From positions 1 to 64,000 of the forward strand of contig JAMPXP010000019.1 in NCBI GenBank assembly GCA_023701135.1: a stretch of DNA of 64,000 nt, read 5' to 3'. This document shows positions 34,938 through 44,938 of this stretch, one piece after another (positions within the stretch are counted from its first letter, which is position 1; the number at the start of each line of letters is the position of its first letter). The DNA is from Desulfobacula sp. Lineage in GTDB: Bacteria; Desulfobacterota; Desulfobacteria; Desulfobacterales; Desulfobacteraceae. Under the pieces are notes generated by a model. The model ran no database searches, had not been told where the DNA came from, and saw only the letters and a list, made by a program, of their open reading frames with translations. Both the position numbers and the translations under genes were made by a program.

Positions 34938-36006
34938 CGCCATTTCCGTCCGGGCCGGCCGCAGGGCCATTGGGATCATCCGGGACGAAGGCCTGGACCC
35001 TTCACGGATCAAGGTTTTGGCCGGGGCTTCCGGGTCCGCCAAATTCCTGGTTCTCACCGGCATCGACCGGGTGCTCATGGATCTTTTCAAGGGCCGGACC
35101 GAGCCCCTTTACCTCATCGGAACCTCCATCGGCGCCTTCAGGATGGCGGCCTTCTGCCAGAATGACCCTGCCGCCGCCCTGGGCTCCCTGGAAAGGGAAT
35201 ATATTGCCCAGCATTACCAGCACCGGCCCACCCGGGAGGAAATCAACAGGGAAACCTTGAGGATACTGGACGCCTTCATCGATGAAAAAAGGATCGAACA
35301 GGTGCTGAACCACCCTTTCATGCGGATTTCATTTCTGGCCAACCGGTGCCGGGGCCTGCTCAAGAGCGAGGCCCTGCCCCTCCAGTGGATGGGGCTGGGG
35401 CTGGCCGCCGGGGCCAATCTCATGAACCGGGATTTCCTGGGCCTGTTTTTTGAACGGGCCCTTTTCTGCGCTCCGGGTGAATTGCCGCCCTATGCCGGTA
35501 TGAACCGTTTTCCCCTGAAGGTCTACGGCCTGACCAAGGACAATTTCAAGCCGGCCCTCCTGTCTTCCGGGGCCATCCCCGCAATCATGGCCGGGGTATC
35601 GGATATTCCCGGCGTTAAAGGTATGTTCCGGGACGGCGGGATCCTGGATTACCACCTGGATATCCCGTTTTTGCCCGGACCGGTCCTGCCCGGAGAAAAC
35701 CAGTTGGTTCTGTTTCCGCATTTTTATGAGCACATCACCCCGGGCTGGTTTGACAAGCGCCTGAACCGGCTCCCGGCCCCTGACAATATGGCCGACGTGG
35801 TTCTGATTGCCCCGTCTCCGGCCTTTGTCCAAAGCCTTCCCCTGGGCAAAATCCCGGACCGGAAGGATTTCTATGGGTTTAAAGGAAGGGATGGGGAGCG
35901 CATGGCCTATTGGAAAGAAACCGTTAACAGAAGCCGGGAATTGGGCCTGGAATTTGTCGAATCCATTGCATCGGGACGGATCAGGCAGATGGTCAAACCC
36001 TTGTGA
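34930..36006 (+). CDS. Patatin-like phospholipase/acyl hydrolase
   Basis: A 358-residue protein with a patatin-like Ser-Asp dyad: Ser66 in the GTSIG nucleophile elbow and Asp in FRDGGILDYH. The oxyanion-like GASGSAK block lies near residue 32. It has no signal peptide and may hydrolyse lipid acyl esters in the cytoplasm or at the inner membrane. The ATG at 34930 overlaps the nitroreductase stop by 8 bases; an ATG at 34909 is an alternative. Substrate unknown. Confidence 0.85.
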   Translation: MADAISVRAGRRAIGIIRDEGLDPSRIKVLAGASGSAKFLVLTGIDRVLMDLFKGRTEPLYLIGTSIGAFRMAAFCQNDPAAALGSLEREYIAQHYQHRPTREEINRETLRILDAFIDEKRIEQVLNHPFMRISFLANRCRGLLKSEALPLQWMGLGLAAGANLMNRDFLGLFFERALFCAPGELPPYAGMNRFPLKVYGLTKDNFKPALLSSGAIPAIMAGVSDIPGVKGMFRDGGILDYHLDIPFLPGPVLPGENQLVLFPHFYEHITPGWFDKRLNRLPAPDNMADVVLIAPSPAFVQSLPLGKIPDRKDFYGFKGRDGERMAYWKETVNRSRELGLEFVESIASGRIRQMVKPL

Positions 36007-36018
36007 TGACCCAGAACC

Positions 36019-36702
36019 TTATTCAAATTGTTTCATTTCCCTTGCAAAGCAGTCCGGACAGATCCCATGGGAAGGCTGGGTGCCGGCGATATCCTGGATA
36101 TATTTCTCAATTTGAACCCAGGTCCCTGAATTTTCACGGACTTTTTTACAATAGCTGCAAATCGGGTAAATCCTGCTCAAATCATTGATCAACCGCTCCT
36201 GCTGTTCGATCAGATCCTTATCGTAGATGATGCGGAGGGACAGCTCCACCATCCGCTTGACCTGGCTGAGCATTTTGATGTGCAACTCATTGTGGGGATT
36301 CGCCTTGTTGTCCAGAAAGCATACGGTCCCGAAGTCCCCGCCGTCGGGGCGATGGATGGGCAAGCCCACGTAGGAGATGATATTCAATCCGGTGACGGCG
36401 GCATTGTCTTTCCATTCAGGGTCCCGGAGCGCATCCGGAATGAGATTCAGGCCCCTGCTCTTCAGGGTCCGCTCACAATACCATCCCGAATCCGGGTAAT
36501 GTGTTGTGTATCCTGCCGTATAAGGATTTCCTTTTGATGCGCTGGACAGGAGGATCTCGATTTGATCTCCGTCAACCCGTGTGATCAGCCCGGCAGGGAC
36601 GCCAAAAATGTCAGCCGTAGCGTCGATAAGGTTCTGCCATTCGTTCAGAACGTCCTGGGCCAGCTTTTCCCGGGTAAATGGGTTTGCCTTTGCGGCTCTC
36701 AT
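36019..36702 (-). CDS. GAF-domain protein with C-terminal zinc-finger-like motif
   Basis: A 227-residue protein. Residues ~20-160 form a GAF sensor domain (VPAGLITRVDGDQIEILLSS, YVGLPIHRPDGGDFGTVCFLD as blocks). The C-terminus has ICSYCKKVREN, WVQIEKYIQ and HGICPDCF, two CxxC pairs found at the end of many Desulfobacterota receiver, PAS and GAF proteins. Ligand and output are unknown. The ATG at 36702 has GAGG seven bases upstream. Confidence 0.85.
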   Translation of the reverse strand: MRAAKANPFTREKLAQDVLNEWQNLIDATADIFGVPAGLITRVDGDQIEILLSSASKGNPYTAGYTTHYPDSGWYCERTLKSRGLNLIPDALRDPEWKDNAAVTGLNIISYVGLPIHRPDGGDFGTVCFLDNKANPHNELHIKMLSQVKRMVELSLRIIYDKDLIEQQERLINDLSRIYPICSYCKKVRENSGTWVQIEKYIQDIAGTQPSHGICPDCFAREMKQFE

Positions 36703-36924
36703 ATGCAAGCCTCGTTTTGTTTGATAAGATAAGAGCTGATGTAAATAGCATAAAGAGAACGGATACAGATGTCAATGGAAACGGTTTGAATTTATAAACT
36801 CCGGTCCCCGGCCGTTAACCGACGCTTCCATGGTGATATAAAAGGCATCTCCGCAAAGGGCATCATAGAGCGCTTCCGCATATTTCCTGTATTTTAAATT
36901 GGAAATTCATGTTTTTGATGTGGT

Positions 36925-36997
36925 GTATAACGCCGAACTCTCCGTAAAATTTGGAGCGCAGCCGAATTGCCGGCCCGGTCTGATGCGGCGGTTATGT
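36925..36997 (-). repeat. attC-like imperfect palindrome after the lipoprotein gene
   Basis: The ends GTATAACGCCG (36925-36935) and CGGCGGTTATG (36986-36996) are nearly complementary and the inside includes CTCC/GGAG and GCCGAA/TTGCCGGC elements. In the minus orientation it lies 14 bases after the lipoprotein stop, the usual position of an integron attC site, with GTTATAC as a near-match to the GTTRRRY core. The inner pairing is weaker than in the sites near 53.5 kb. The 222 bases between it and the GAF gene hold no gene. Confidence 0.45.
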
Positions 36998-37010
36998 TTC
37001 TTTTTATCAA

Positions 37011-37403
37011 TCAGAACTGCTTTTTTGGAGCAGTCCCGGTTATTGATTTAACATGCTCGCTGTCATCATATGTAATATTGAGTTGTCTCTTTTCGCCTTG
37101 GACGCCTTCTATGGGGGTTCCTACCACTTCCCAAAGACCGAGAGTTAAGACATCCATTACGCCATGGCCCACTGCACGGCCTGCGCTGGGCTCGTTTCCG
37201 AGTTCATATTCATAAATATCAATTCGTGTTCCGTCCGCAAGTGTCGTTGACGTTGCGGGAGAGCCAAGGTGCATTTCAACCTCGCCACGCGTGGAACCAA
37301 CTTTGATGGCTCCTATATTGGGTTCCTTTTTCCCTGATAGAGCCATGCCGACTGAACAGCCGCACAGACAGAGAAGACTCATGATGGTCATAAAATTTTT
37401 CAT
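37011..37403 (-). CDS. Small lipoprotein, SmpA/OmlA-like
   Basis: A 130-residue protein with a signal peptide and a lipobox ending at LCGC, so the mature protein is lipid-anchored, probably in the outer membrane. IGAIKVGSTRGEVEMHLGSP resembles the BamE/SmpA pattern of a short helix-strand region, though similarity is too weak to assign the role. The ATG at 37403 has AGGAG upstream. It follows the SEFIR gene on the same strand and may be a cassette gene. Confidence 0.75.
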   Translation of the reverse strand: MKNFMTIMSLLCLCGCSVGMALSGKKEPNIGAIKVGSTRGEVEMHLGSPATSTTLADGTRIDIYEYELGNEPSAGRAVGHGVMDVLTLGLWEVVGTPIEGVQGEKRQLNITYDDSEHVKSITGTAPKKQF

Positions 37404-37508
37404 ATCAATCTCCTGAATGATGATTGGTTTCTGCATAACGTATGGCCAACGCCTGAGCTGAGAGGTGCGCGCGTTTTTTGTGCGTCTTCACCAGTAGGTG
37501 GCTCGGCA

Positions 37509-39026
37509 TCATTCTAAATCATTAAACAAATTCTCATGAATAATAGTCGTTCTAAATCTAAAAAAAGAAGACGATCTGCTAAGCCAATACGTTATATGAT
37601 AAACCCAGCGAGGCCATAATTCCTTGATCTTGTTTTCCGGTATATTTTTGGCTACCCAAATATCTCTAATTTGAACAGGGTCAACTAACAGTAAGCGATA
37701 CGCTCTTCTCAAAATTTCATAATCTTCATGCAGGAAGCTCAAAGGTACATCTAACCTAATCTCATTTTCTTGAAGCATGCTTTCATTTCCTGCCGCAATG
37801 GTGTCCACAAGTTCAATAATATTTAGAACCAAATAGTAGGCGCATAAAGATTCTCGATACTCTTCGAACTTACCGAATGGTTCGTTCAGCCACTCCCATT
37901 TTCGAGATATACTACTTAAGAAACTCCAAACATCCGTTGATTTCCTTCCCAATGTATCAGGCCATCCAACTATCTCGTGGCGCTGATATAAAGGAAGAGA
38001 TTTATCCTCATATCTTTTCGTGACTTTTGCTCTTGCAAGTTTTGCTGAGAGGGATAATTGATGCGTCTGAAGACACATCGCTCCATTCAAAGCTTGGTAA
38101 ATGCAAGCAACTGCGTCTGGAAAATACACAATTGTCGTGATTCCACCAGGGTTCCAAGCTCGCGGGTTAAGTATTTCATCAATTAGGCTAATCTGATTAG
38201 AAAATTTATCTCTTCCTGATTCAATACCAGCAAGAGCTATGCTAAATAAAGGAGCATATGCGTTTGTGCCTTCCAATGCCATCCGATGCAAAGATTCTAA
38301 ATCATTTGGAACATTTTTCTCGTATTTACTTCTCCACATGGTCAATTTATCTGAGATTGGCAAAATAGCCTGTTTAACAATTCTTCTCCATGCAACTAAA
38401 TCACCCTTTCTCGCGACATCAAGAGCTGTGTGGTATACAGATAAAATGTCATCAGATAATGAAATAATATCAGGTATAGCCTCCGGGTTGGATGATGCTG
38501 AAGATGTTTCTCCACCTGAGGGTTTTTGCGCAAAAGGATTTTTTCCTAAAGGAGGTTTTACAGAGGAGGGGGCTTCATGCAGCTCTCTTAAGAAAATTTC
38601 AAATTGATCATCAAAGTTGTGTTCATCACTCAGGTCAACATAAAATCTTGTTGCGACTGATTTAGGCAAGAGTCGCTCAACACCTTTTTGTTTTACAATT
38701 GGGATGAACTTGGAAGTTCCCAAATTTCGCACTAACTCTCCAGTAACAATCATCGCTTCATAGCCAACGCCACCTGTTCCCTCATCGGCTTTCTTAACGT
38801 AGGTTTCCGTACAAACCATTAACACACGATCTGAAACAGATACGCTTTTTTCCATGAATTTTGGGATATCGTCACCAAGCCCTAAATCCCACTGATCCAG
38901 AATTACATCGATCCCATTCTTGACGAGTCTGGATGCCAATTCACCAACCCATTTTTTGTGTTTCGCACTATCATGTGAATATGAAATGAAAACCTTCGGA
39001 ATTCTTTTCTCTTGATCGTTTATCAT
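37509..39026 (-). CDS. SEFIR/TIR-domain protein
   Basis: A 505-residue cytoplasmic protein. Residues ~8-150 form a SEFIR domain of the STIR superfamily: KVFISYSHDSAKHKKWVGEL, GIDVILDQWDLGLGDD, SDRVLMVCTETYVKKA and GGVGYEAMIVTGEL (quoted as short blocks). The remaining ~330 residues, of helical appearance, match no family I recognise. Bacterial TIR and SEFIR proteins include antiphage NAD-consuming effectors; whether this one has NADase activity is unknown. GAGGATCTC precedes the ATG. The gene is AT-rich compared with its neighbours. Confidence 0.85.
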   Translation of the reverse strand: MINDQEKRIPKVFISYSHDSAKHKKWVGELASRLVKNGIDVILDQWDLGLGDDIPKFMEKSVSVSDRVLMVCTETYVKKADEGTGGVGYEAMIVTGELVRNLGTSKFIPIVKQKGVERLLPKSVATRFYVDLSDEHNFDDQFEIFLRELHEAPSSVKPPLGKNPFAQKPSGGETSSASSNPEAIPDIISLSDDILSVYHTALDVARKGDLVAWRRIVKQAILPISDKLTMWRSKYEKNVPNDLESLHRMALEGTNAYAPLFSIALAGIESGRDKFSNQISLIDEILNPRAWNPGGITTIVYFPDAVACIYQALNGAMCLQTHQLSLSAKLARAKVTKRYEDKSLPLYQRHEIVGWPDTLGRKSTDVWSFLSSISRKWEWLNEPFGKFEEYRESLCAYYLVLNIIELVDTIAAGNESMLQENEIRLDVPLSFLHEDYEILRRAYRLLLVDPVQIRDIWVAKNIPENKIKELWPRWVYHITYWLSRSSSFFRFRTTIIHENLFNDLE

Positions 39027-39319
39027 GAGATCCTCTGCGTTATACCGAACCATTTACTATCAGGTCGGTTTCCCCTTATAGCCTGAAGTTCACCCCTAAG
39101 ATTAAAAAAAATATCATCAGGTTTTTATGAATGAGTCCTATCGCAGGGAGAAAGAAAAAGTCAAGCGCGAATAACAGGCTTCCGCCGGAGGCCGTCCGCG
39201 CGAGATAGGAAATGATCACCCTCCGGCCGGCGTTTTGCCCTTGAAATATAAAGAATTAGCCATTAGTATGGATTTTCCCGTCGGCCGGGGAGGCGAGGGT
39301 TTAATAGAGGAGGAAGGGC

Positions 39320-40261
39320 GTGGATTCCGGTATCTGTGTAGATATAATGGACAATATATCCAAGGTGATTGTGGGCAAGAAGGAGAGTTTGAAACTCATG
39401 CTGACGGCCCTGCTGGCCGACGGCCATGTGCTGCTGGAAGATGTGCCCGGTGTGGGCAAGACCCTTATGGCCAGATCCCTTGCCGCCTCCATGGGCGGAA
39501 TTTACAAGCGGATCCAGTTTACGCCGGATCTTTTGCCCTCGGATATCACGGGATTTAATATTTATCATCAGAATGAGGGCCGGTTTCAATTCCAGGAAGG
39601 GCCGGTTATGGCCAATGTGCTCCTGGCCGACGAGATCAACCGCACCGTGCCCAGGACCCAGTCCAGCCTCCTGGAAAGCATGGAGGAACGCCAGGTCACC
39701 GTGGACGGCCAAACCTATCCCCTGCCGAATCCGTTTTTCGTCATCGCCACCCAGAACCCGGTGGAGCTGGAGGGGACCTTTCCCCTGCCCGAAGCCCAAC
39801 TGGACCGGTTTCTGCTGAAGATCGACATGGGCTACCCGGACAAGCAGGAAGAAATGGATATCTTAAAGCGGTTTCAGACCTGTGATCCGTTTCTGTCCCT
39901 GGAGCCTGTGGCCACACCGGAACAGATCCGGATGCTCCAGCAGGAGCGGAGAACCATCACTGTGTCCGAGCCGGTAAGGGAGTATATCACCACCCTGGTC
40001 CAGGCCACCCGGCACCACCCCATGATCCGCTACGGGGCCAGCCCCAGGGGGTCCATGGCCCTGATGCGGTCGGCCCAGGCCCTGGCCGCCCTGGACGGCC
40101 GGACCTTCACCCTGCCCGATGATGTCAGGGCCTTGGTCAAGCCGGTCCTGGCCCACCGCCTGGTATTGAATGAAAACGAACGGATGAGGGGTGAAAAACC
40201 GGACCGGGTGCTCAAAGACATCCTGGACCGGACCCCGGTGCCCGGCGGCATTCCCGGATAG
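39320..40261 (+). CDS. MoxR-family AAA+ ATPase
   Basis: A 313-residue ATPase starting with GTG behind AGGAGGAAGG. Walker A is VPGVGKTLMARSLA, Walker B and sensor regions are VLLADEINRTVPRTQSSLL, and the arginine-containing GASPRGSMALMRSAQALA block is typical of MoxR. MoxR ATPases act as chaperones for VWA- or DUF58-containing partners. It begins a three-gene operon with the DUF58 gene six bases downstream. Confidence 0.95.
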   Translation: MDSGICVDIMDNISKVIVGKKESLKLMLTALLADGHVLLEDVPGVGKTLMARSLAASMGGIYKRIQFTPDLLPSDITGFNIYHQNEGRFQFQEGPVMANVLLADEINRTVPRTQSSLLESMEERQVTVDGQTYPLPNPFFVIATQNPVELEGTFPLPEAQLDRFLLKIDMGYPDKQEEMDILKRFQTCDPFLSLEPVATPEQIRMLQQERRTITVSEPVREYITTLVQATRHHPMIRYGASPRGSMALMRSAQALAALDGRTFTLPDDVRALVKPVLAHRLVLNENERMRGEKPDRVLKDILDRTPVPGGIPG

Positions 40262-40266
40262 GCGAC

Positions 40267-41457
40267 ATGGTGAAGGATCAGCCGGTTTCAAACCATTTCA
40301 CCAGTATCTTCACCGCCACCTTTATCCTCATCCTGGCCCTGGCCTTTCTTTTCATCGCCCTCCTGCTCCGCGAGACCCTTCTGGCGGTTCTGATCCTGCT
40401 GGTCCTGGGCCTTGTGGCCCTTACCAGACTCTGGAGCCGTTACGGGTTCCGGCATATGGCCTTTGAATCCGGATTTGAACGGACCCGGGTGTTTCCGGGA
40501 GAAACCATCCGGGTTGACCTCCTGGCCCAGAACAATAAGATCCTCCCCGTATGGCTGGAAGCCGGGATGACGGCAGACGGCAAGGGGCTTGTGTCTGTGT
40601 CCCAAACCCTTGAAACCGCATTCCTGTTGTGGTTCCAGGAGACGCGGTTCCGGTTTGACCTCCTGGCCTTGAAAAGGGGATGTTTTGATCTGGGCCGGGT
40701 TCAGATAACGGTATCCGATCTTTTCCGGTTTTTCCCAAGGGAACGGGTCCAAAAGGACGCCACCGATATCATTATCTTTCCCAAAATTTTTCCGGTGAGG
40801 CCTTTTTTTCTGCCTGAGCACGGGTTTTTCGGCGTACCCGGCGCCAAAAGCCCGGTCCAGGACCCGGTGTATATCCTGGGAACCCGGGATTACCAGAGTT
40901 TTACCCCGGTGCGGCATATCCACTGGAAAGCCAGCGCCCGCCAGGATAAATTAAAGGAAAAGGTCTGCGAACCCTCGGTCCAGGAAAAAATCCTCATCGT
41001 GGTGGATGTGGATCTGTTTTTCGCCCATGAGGCCGGGGATGATTTTGAAAGAATGCTGGAAGCGGCGGCCTCCATGGCCGTGTTTTTTGAAGACCGGGGC
41101 AAGAGTGTGGGGTTCATGACCAATGCCGTCATCAAAGGAAATCGGCCCGGCTTCATCCCCCTGCGCCGGAATCTTGAAACCCTTTCCCTGATCCTGGAAA
41201 CCCTGGCCCGCATGGAAATGAAACCTGAAAAACGGATGCCGGAAATGTTTTCAGACCATATCAGCGTGCTCTGGGGCATCAATTGTATCTTCTGCTCCCA
41301 CAGCATGGATGCCTCCATCATGGAGATGAGGGCCTTTTACGCCGGGAAGAGAATTCCGGTGAAATATTTTGTGTCACGGCCCGGTGAAAATGAAGGCCTT
41401 CCGGACCTGGTCTTGCCCATCGAATCCATTTTCCTGACACAGGCGGGTCAGCAATGA
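40267..41457 (+). CDS. DUF58 protein
   Basis: A 396-residue protein with two N-terminal transmembrane helices (residues ~12-60) and a C-terminal DUF58/VWA-like domain, shown by GTRDYQSFTPVRHIHWKASARQDKL (two blocks). DUF58 proteins nearly always pair with MoxR, as here, and are thought to be their substrate or effector in envelope or stress functions. It overlaps the next gene by four bases. Confidence 0.92.
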   Translation: MVKDQPVSNHFTSIFTATFILILALAFLFIALLLRETLLAVLILLVLGLVALTRLWSRYGFRHMAFESGFERTRVFPGETIRVDLLAQNNKILPVWLEAGMTADGKGLVSVSQTLETAFLLWFQETRFRFDLLALKRGCFDLGRVQITVSDLFRFFPRERVQKDATDIIIFPKIFPVRPFFLPEHGFFGVPGAKSPVQDPVYILGTRDYQSFTPVRHIHWKASARQDKLKEKVCEPSVQEKILIVVDVDLFFAHEAGDDFERMLEAAASMAVFFEDRGKSVGFMTNAVIKGNRPGFIPLRRNLETLSLILETLARMEMKPEKRMPEMFSDHISVLWGINCIFCSHSMDASIMEMRAFYAGKRIPVKYFVSRPGENEGLPDLVLPIESIFLTQAGQQ

Positions 41458-42818
41458 CGGCCACCCGGCATAAAGGCCTTTTTTCGGCCTTCTTTGGCAT
41501 GGAACTTTTCTGGCTCTTTGCCTGGTCCGATTTTCTCATGGGGGCCACGGCCCGGCTTTCCCTTCCCTTTATTCCCCTTGCGGCCGGGTATTTTCTTGCC
41601 TTTGCCCTGGCATCGGGGTTCCAGCAGAAAGGCCTGCGTCTCATCTGGGGGGTCCTGGGGCACGGGGCCGCGTTTTCCGCCCTGGCCGCCCTTGCCCTGG
41701 AAACAGCCACAGGGAGGGTCTTCCCCTCGGGGCCGGATGTGTTTCAATGGTATCAGTCCATCCTGATACTGGCCCTGGCCGGGTTTTTCTGGTACAAGGG
41801 AACCAAGCTCTGTTTCCGGGTGATGTCCTATAAAATGGTGTGCAATTATTTTGACCTGGGCCTTGCTCTTTTTTTCGGCCTGCTCCTGATCAAACTCCTG
41901 GTCTTTTACCAGTCCGGGGTCCGGTTACCGGACGGGGGCCTATTGTATCTGATGACCGGTTTTTTTTTCATCGGCCTTGCGGCCATCTTTTTATCCAACG
42001 CCCCCACCACCCGGAAAAGACACTATATGGAAGGATTCCGGGGGACCGGGGTGATGATCAGCTTCTGCATGATGTTTCTTCTGTGCGGTCTGGGCCTTGT
42101 CTTTGTGTTCCTGCCCCTGATGACATCCATGGCCGAATCCGGGTATACGGTATTAAAAGGGGTGTCCGGCTCCCTGGGCCCCTATTTGATCCATATTCTC
42201 CGCTTTATCCTCCTGGTTCCGAAACCCAGGGGAGCGGCGGAAGCCCCTCCATCCGCGGACCAGGGCATCCAGGGGCCCCATGATATGGGGATGACCGGTG
42301 AGGCCGGGTGGTTTTCCGCCCTTGTATTTTACGGGATACTGGCGGTGGTTGCTGCTGTGGCCCTGGTGCTTATCGGAACCCTGATCCTGCGGCTGCTGAG
42401 GTTTCTCCTGCAAAAGCCCTTGACCGGGCCTGCGCCGGAGACCCGCCCTTCCCTGTGGTCCACGATCAGGGGCTTTCTTGAGGCGGCAGGGGGTTTTTTC
42501 AGAAGATTTATTTCACTGTTTTCCGGACGGATCAACACGGCTCAGGCCGGGTTTGCACGGCTCATGGCCTGGGGGCGGAAAAGCGGGGTGAAGCGCCGCA
42601 GCACTGAAACACCGGGAGAATACGCCCAGCGCCTTCAGACCCTGTTTCCCCCCCTTGAGACGGAAATTCTGACCATCCTTCATACCTTTCACCTGGAAAC
42701 CTATGGGGAGATGGTCCTGCCGGGCCCGGAACTGGGTCGGGTGATCCGGGCCCTAAAGAAAATCCGCAGCCCTTCCTTCTGGAAAATGAGGGTAAAGGTC
42801 TTTTTCCGCAATTTATAG
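41454..42818 (+). CDS. Membrane protein with DUF4129-like C-terminus
   Basis: A 454-residue protein with about eight hydrophobic helices in the first ~315 residues and a soluble C-terminal tail (residues ~390-454) in which TPGEYAQRLQTLFPPLETEI resembles the DUF4129 domain often found next to MoxR-DUF58 genes. In many operons this domain is joined to a transglutaminase-like domain, which is absent here. The function is unknown but membership in the MoxR-DUF58 unit is clear from overlap. Confidence 0.8.
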   Translation: MTATRHKGLFSAFFGMELFWLFAWSDFLMGATARLSLPFIPLAAGYFLAFALASGFQQKGLRLIWGVLGHGAAFSALAALALETATGRVFPSGPDVFQWYQSILILALAGFFWYKGTKLCFRVMSYKMVCNYFDLGLALFFGLLLIKLLVFYQSGVRLPDGGLLYLMTGFFFIGLAAIFLSNAPTTRKRHYMEGFRGTGVMISFCMMFLLCGLGLVFVFLPLMTSMAESGYTVLKGVSGSLGPYLIHILRFILLVPKPRGAAEAPPSADQGIQGPHDMGMTGEAGWFSALVFYGILAVVAAVALVLIGTLILRLLRFLLQKPLTGPAPETRPSLWSTIRGFLEAAGGFFRRFISLFSGRINTAQAGFARLMAWGRKSGVKRRSTETPGEYAQRLQTLFPPLETEILTILHTFHLETYGEMVLPGPELGRVIRALKKIRSPSFWKMRVKVFFRNL

Positions 42819-42945
42819 GAGGGGTTGAAAGACGAACCGGCTGAGACCCGAGGCATGAATTATGAGGCTTGAGATTTTGACTTTTATGCCGAACCTGGGT
42901 ATATTACCCTGTAATTTTTTGTGAACCATGGGGGAAAGCTTATCC

Positions 42946-43485
42946 ATGAATCAACCGGAGTATAAAATAGGCGCAGGCCATGACGTCCACCGGCTGGTAA
43001 CGGGCCGCAGGCTCATCCTGGGCGGAAAGGATATTCCCTTTGAGAAGGGCCTTGAGGGGCATTCCGATGCCGATGTCCTGGTCCATGCCGTCTGCGACGC
43101 CATCCTGGGCGCCCTGGGATGCGGGGATATCGGGGAGCATTTCCCGGACACGGACCCGGCCTATAAGGGCATATCCAGCCTGGTCCTGCTTGAAAACTGC
43201 CGGGCCCTCATGGAAGAAAGGGGGTATGCCGTCAACAATCTGGATTGCATTGTCTTCGCCGAAAGGCCCAAGCTCAGCCCCCACAAAAAAGACATGGAAG
43301 AAAACCTGGCCCGGGTCCTGAAAACAGACCCCGGCCTTTTGAACATCAAAGCCACCACCACGGAAGGCCTCGGGTTTACCGGGAGACAGGAGGGTATTGC
43401 GGCCCAGTGCACCCTCCTGCTCAAGGCCCTGAACATTGAAACACAAAACCATAGGAAAGATCAGCATGGGTTTAAAAGTCTATAA
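42946..43485 (+). CDS. ispF: 2-C-methyl-D-erythritol 2,4-cyclodiphosphate synthase
   Basis: The fifth enzyme of the MEP isoprenoid pathway. IGAGHDVHRLVTGRRL has the zinc-binding Asp and His, followed by GLEGHSDADVLVHAVCDAILGALGCGDIGEHFPD (as blocks) and TTTEGLGFTGR. At 179 residues it is about 20 longer than usual because of a C-terminal extension that runs over the cysS start. The ATG at 42946 has GGGGGA upstream; an earlier in-frame ATG at 42928 is less likely. Confidence 0.96.
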   Translation: MNQPEYKIGAGHDVHRLVTGRRLILGGKDIPFEKGLEGHSDADVLVHAVCDAILGALGCGDIGEHFPDTDPAYKGISSLVLLENCRALMEERGYAVNNLDCIVFAERPKLSPHKKDMEENLARVLKTDPGLLNIKATTTEGLGFTGRQEGIAAQCTLLLKALNIETQNHRKDQHGFKSL

Positions 43486-44929
43486 TACACTGAACGGCAG
43501 AAAAGAAGAATTTGTCCCCTTGACCGAGGGCCGGGTGAAAATGTATGTGTGCGGCCCCACGGTCTATGACACCAGCCATATCGGCCATGCCCGGTCCGTG
43601 GTCGTGTTTGACGTCATTTTCAGGTGGTTTGAGCGCCTGGGCTACGAGGTCACCTATGTCCGGAATTTTACGGATGTGGACGACAAGATCATCAAAAAAT
43701 CCAATGAAACCGGCGAAGACTGCGCCGTGATCACGGAAAAATATATCAATGAATTCCATGTTGAAATGGATGCCCTGAACGTGAGACGGCCCACCATTGA
43801 ACCCCGGGCCACGGGCCATATCACCCATATCATCGATTTCATCCGGATGCTCATCGAAAAAGGCAAGGCCTACAGCGTGGAAGGCGGGGACGTGTATTTT
43901 TCCATTGACGCTTTTAAAGAATACGGCCGCCTGTCGGGCCGGAACCCGGAAGACATGAGGGCCGGGGCCAGGATTGCCGTGGATGAAAAAAAGAGAAATC
44001 CCCTGGATTTTACCCTGTGGAAACCGGCCAAGCCCGGCGAACCCTTCTGGGAAAGCCCCTGGGGAAAGGGGCGGCCCGGCTGGCATATCGAATGCTCGGC
44101 CATGAGCTATGAATACCTGGGAGAAGGCTTTGATGTCCACGGCGGGGGCAAGGACCTTATCTTTCCCCACCATGAAAACGAGATCGCCCAGAGCGAGGCC
44201 CTTTTCGGCCGCCAATTTGTCAAATACTGGATTCACAACGGGTTTGTGGACATCAACAATGAAAAAATGTCCAAATCCCTGGGCAATTTTACCATGATTA
44301 AGGAAGTGCTGGCCAAATACCCGGCCGAGGTCATCCGCATGTTCCTCCTGTCCAATCATTACCGGAGTCCCATTGATTACAGCGAAGATTCCATGCGGGA
44401 GATTTCCCTGGGCCTGGACCGGGTCTATGCCTTCCTGGAAAGACTGGATCAGCTAGGATTGGACCAGACAGGGATCAAAACCGGCGATGGCCACACCGGA
44501 TCTCTGTGGGAAGAGTTTGCCGGGGCCATGAACGACGATTTTAATTCTGCCAGGGCCCTGGCCTGTGTTTTTGACGCCGTTAAAAAAGGCAACCGGCTCC
44601 TGGACGAGGCCAAGGGCGGCTTGGATGAGGCCCTTTCAAAGGAACTGGGCCTGATGCGTTCTGATATCCGGTCCCTGGCCGAAATCCTCGGCATTTTTCT
44701 GCTGTCCCCGGCCGCTTATTTTGCGGCTAAAAAGGAAAAGGGCATGGCGGATCTGGCGGCCGAATCCGGCGCAGCCACCCCTGCTGAAATCGAAGATCTC
44801 ATCCGTCAGCGGGCCGAGGCCCGGAAAGCCAGGGATTTCAAGCGGGCCGACGAAATCCGGGATCAGCTCCAGAGCATGAAGATCGTTCTGGAGGACGGCC
44901 CCGGCGGCACCACCTGGCGGTTTGAATAA
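43466..44929 (+). CDS. cysS: Cysteinyl-tRNA synthetase
   Basis: A class I aminoacyl-tRNA synthetase. [16 protein letters not shown] contains the HIGH motif, zinc-binding residues appear in WHIECSAMS and HHENE, and KMSKSLGNF is the KMSKS loop. The length of 487 residues is standard. The ATG at 43466 has AGGAAAG upstream and lies 20 bases inside ispF, so the two are translationally coupled, an order common in bacteria. Confidence 0.97.
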   Translation: MGLKVYNTLNGRKEEFVPLTEGRVKMYVCGPTVYDTSHIGHARSVVVFDVIFRWFERLGYEVTYVRNFTDVDDKIIKKSNETGEDCAVITEKYINEFHVEMDALNVRRPTIEPRATGHITHIIDFIRMLIEKGKAYSVEGGDVYFSIDAFKEYGRLSGRNPEDMRAGARIAVDEKKRNPLDFTLWKPAKPGEPFWESPWGKGRPGWHIECSAMSYEYLGEGFDVHGGGKDLIFPHHENEIAQSEALFGRQFVKYWIHNGFVDINNEKMSKSLGNFTMIKEVLAKYPAEVIRMFLLSNHYRSPIDYSEDSMREISLGLDRVYAFLERLDQLGLDQTGIKTGDGHTGSLWEEFAGAMNDDFNSARALACVFDAVKKGNRLLDEAKGGLDEALSKELGLMRSDIRSLAEILGIFLLSPAAYFAAKKEKGMADLAAESGAATPAEIEDLIRQRAEARKARDFKRADEIRDQLQSMKIVLEDGPGGTTWRFE

Positions 44930-44938
44930 AATTGGCCT

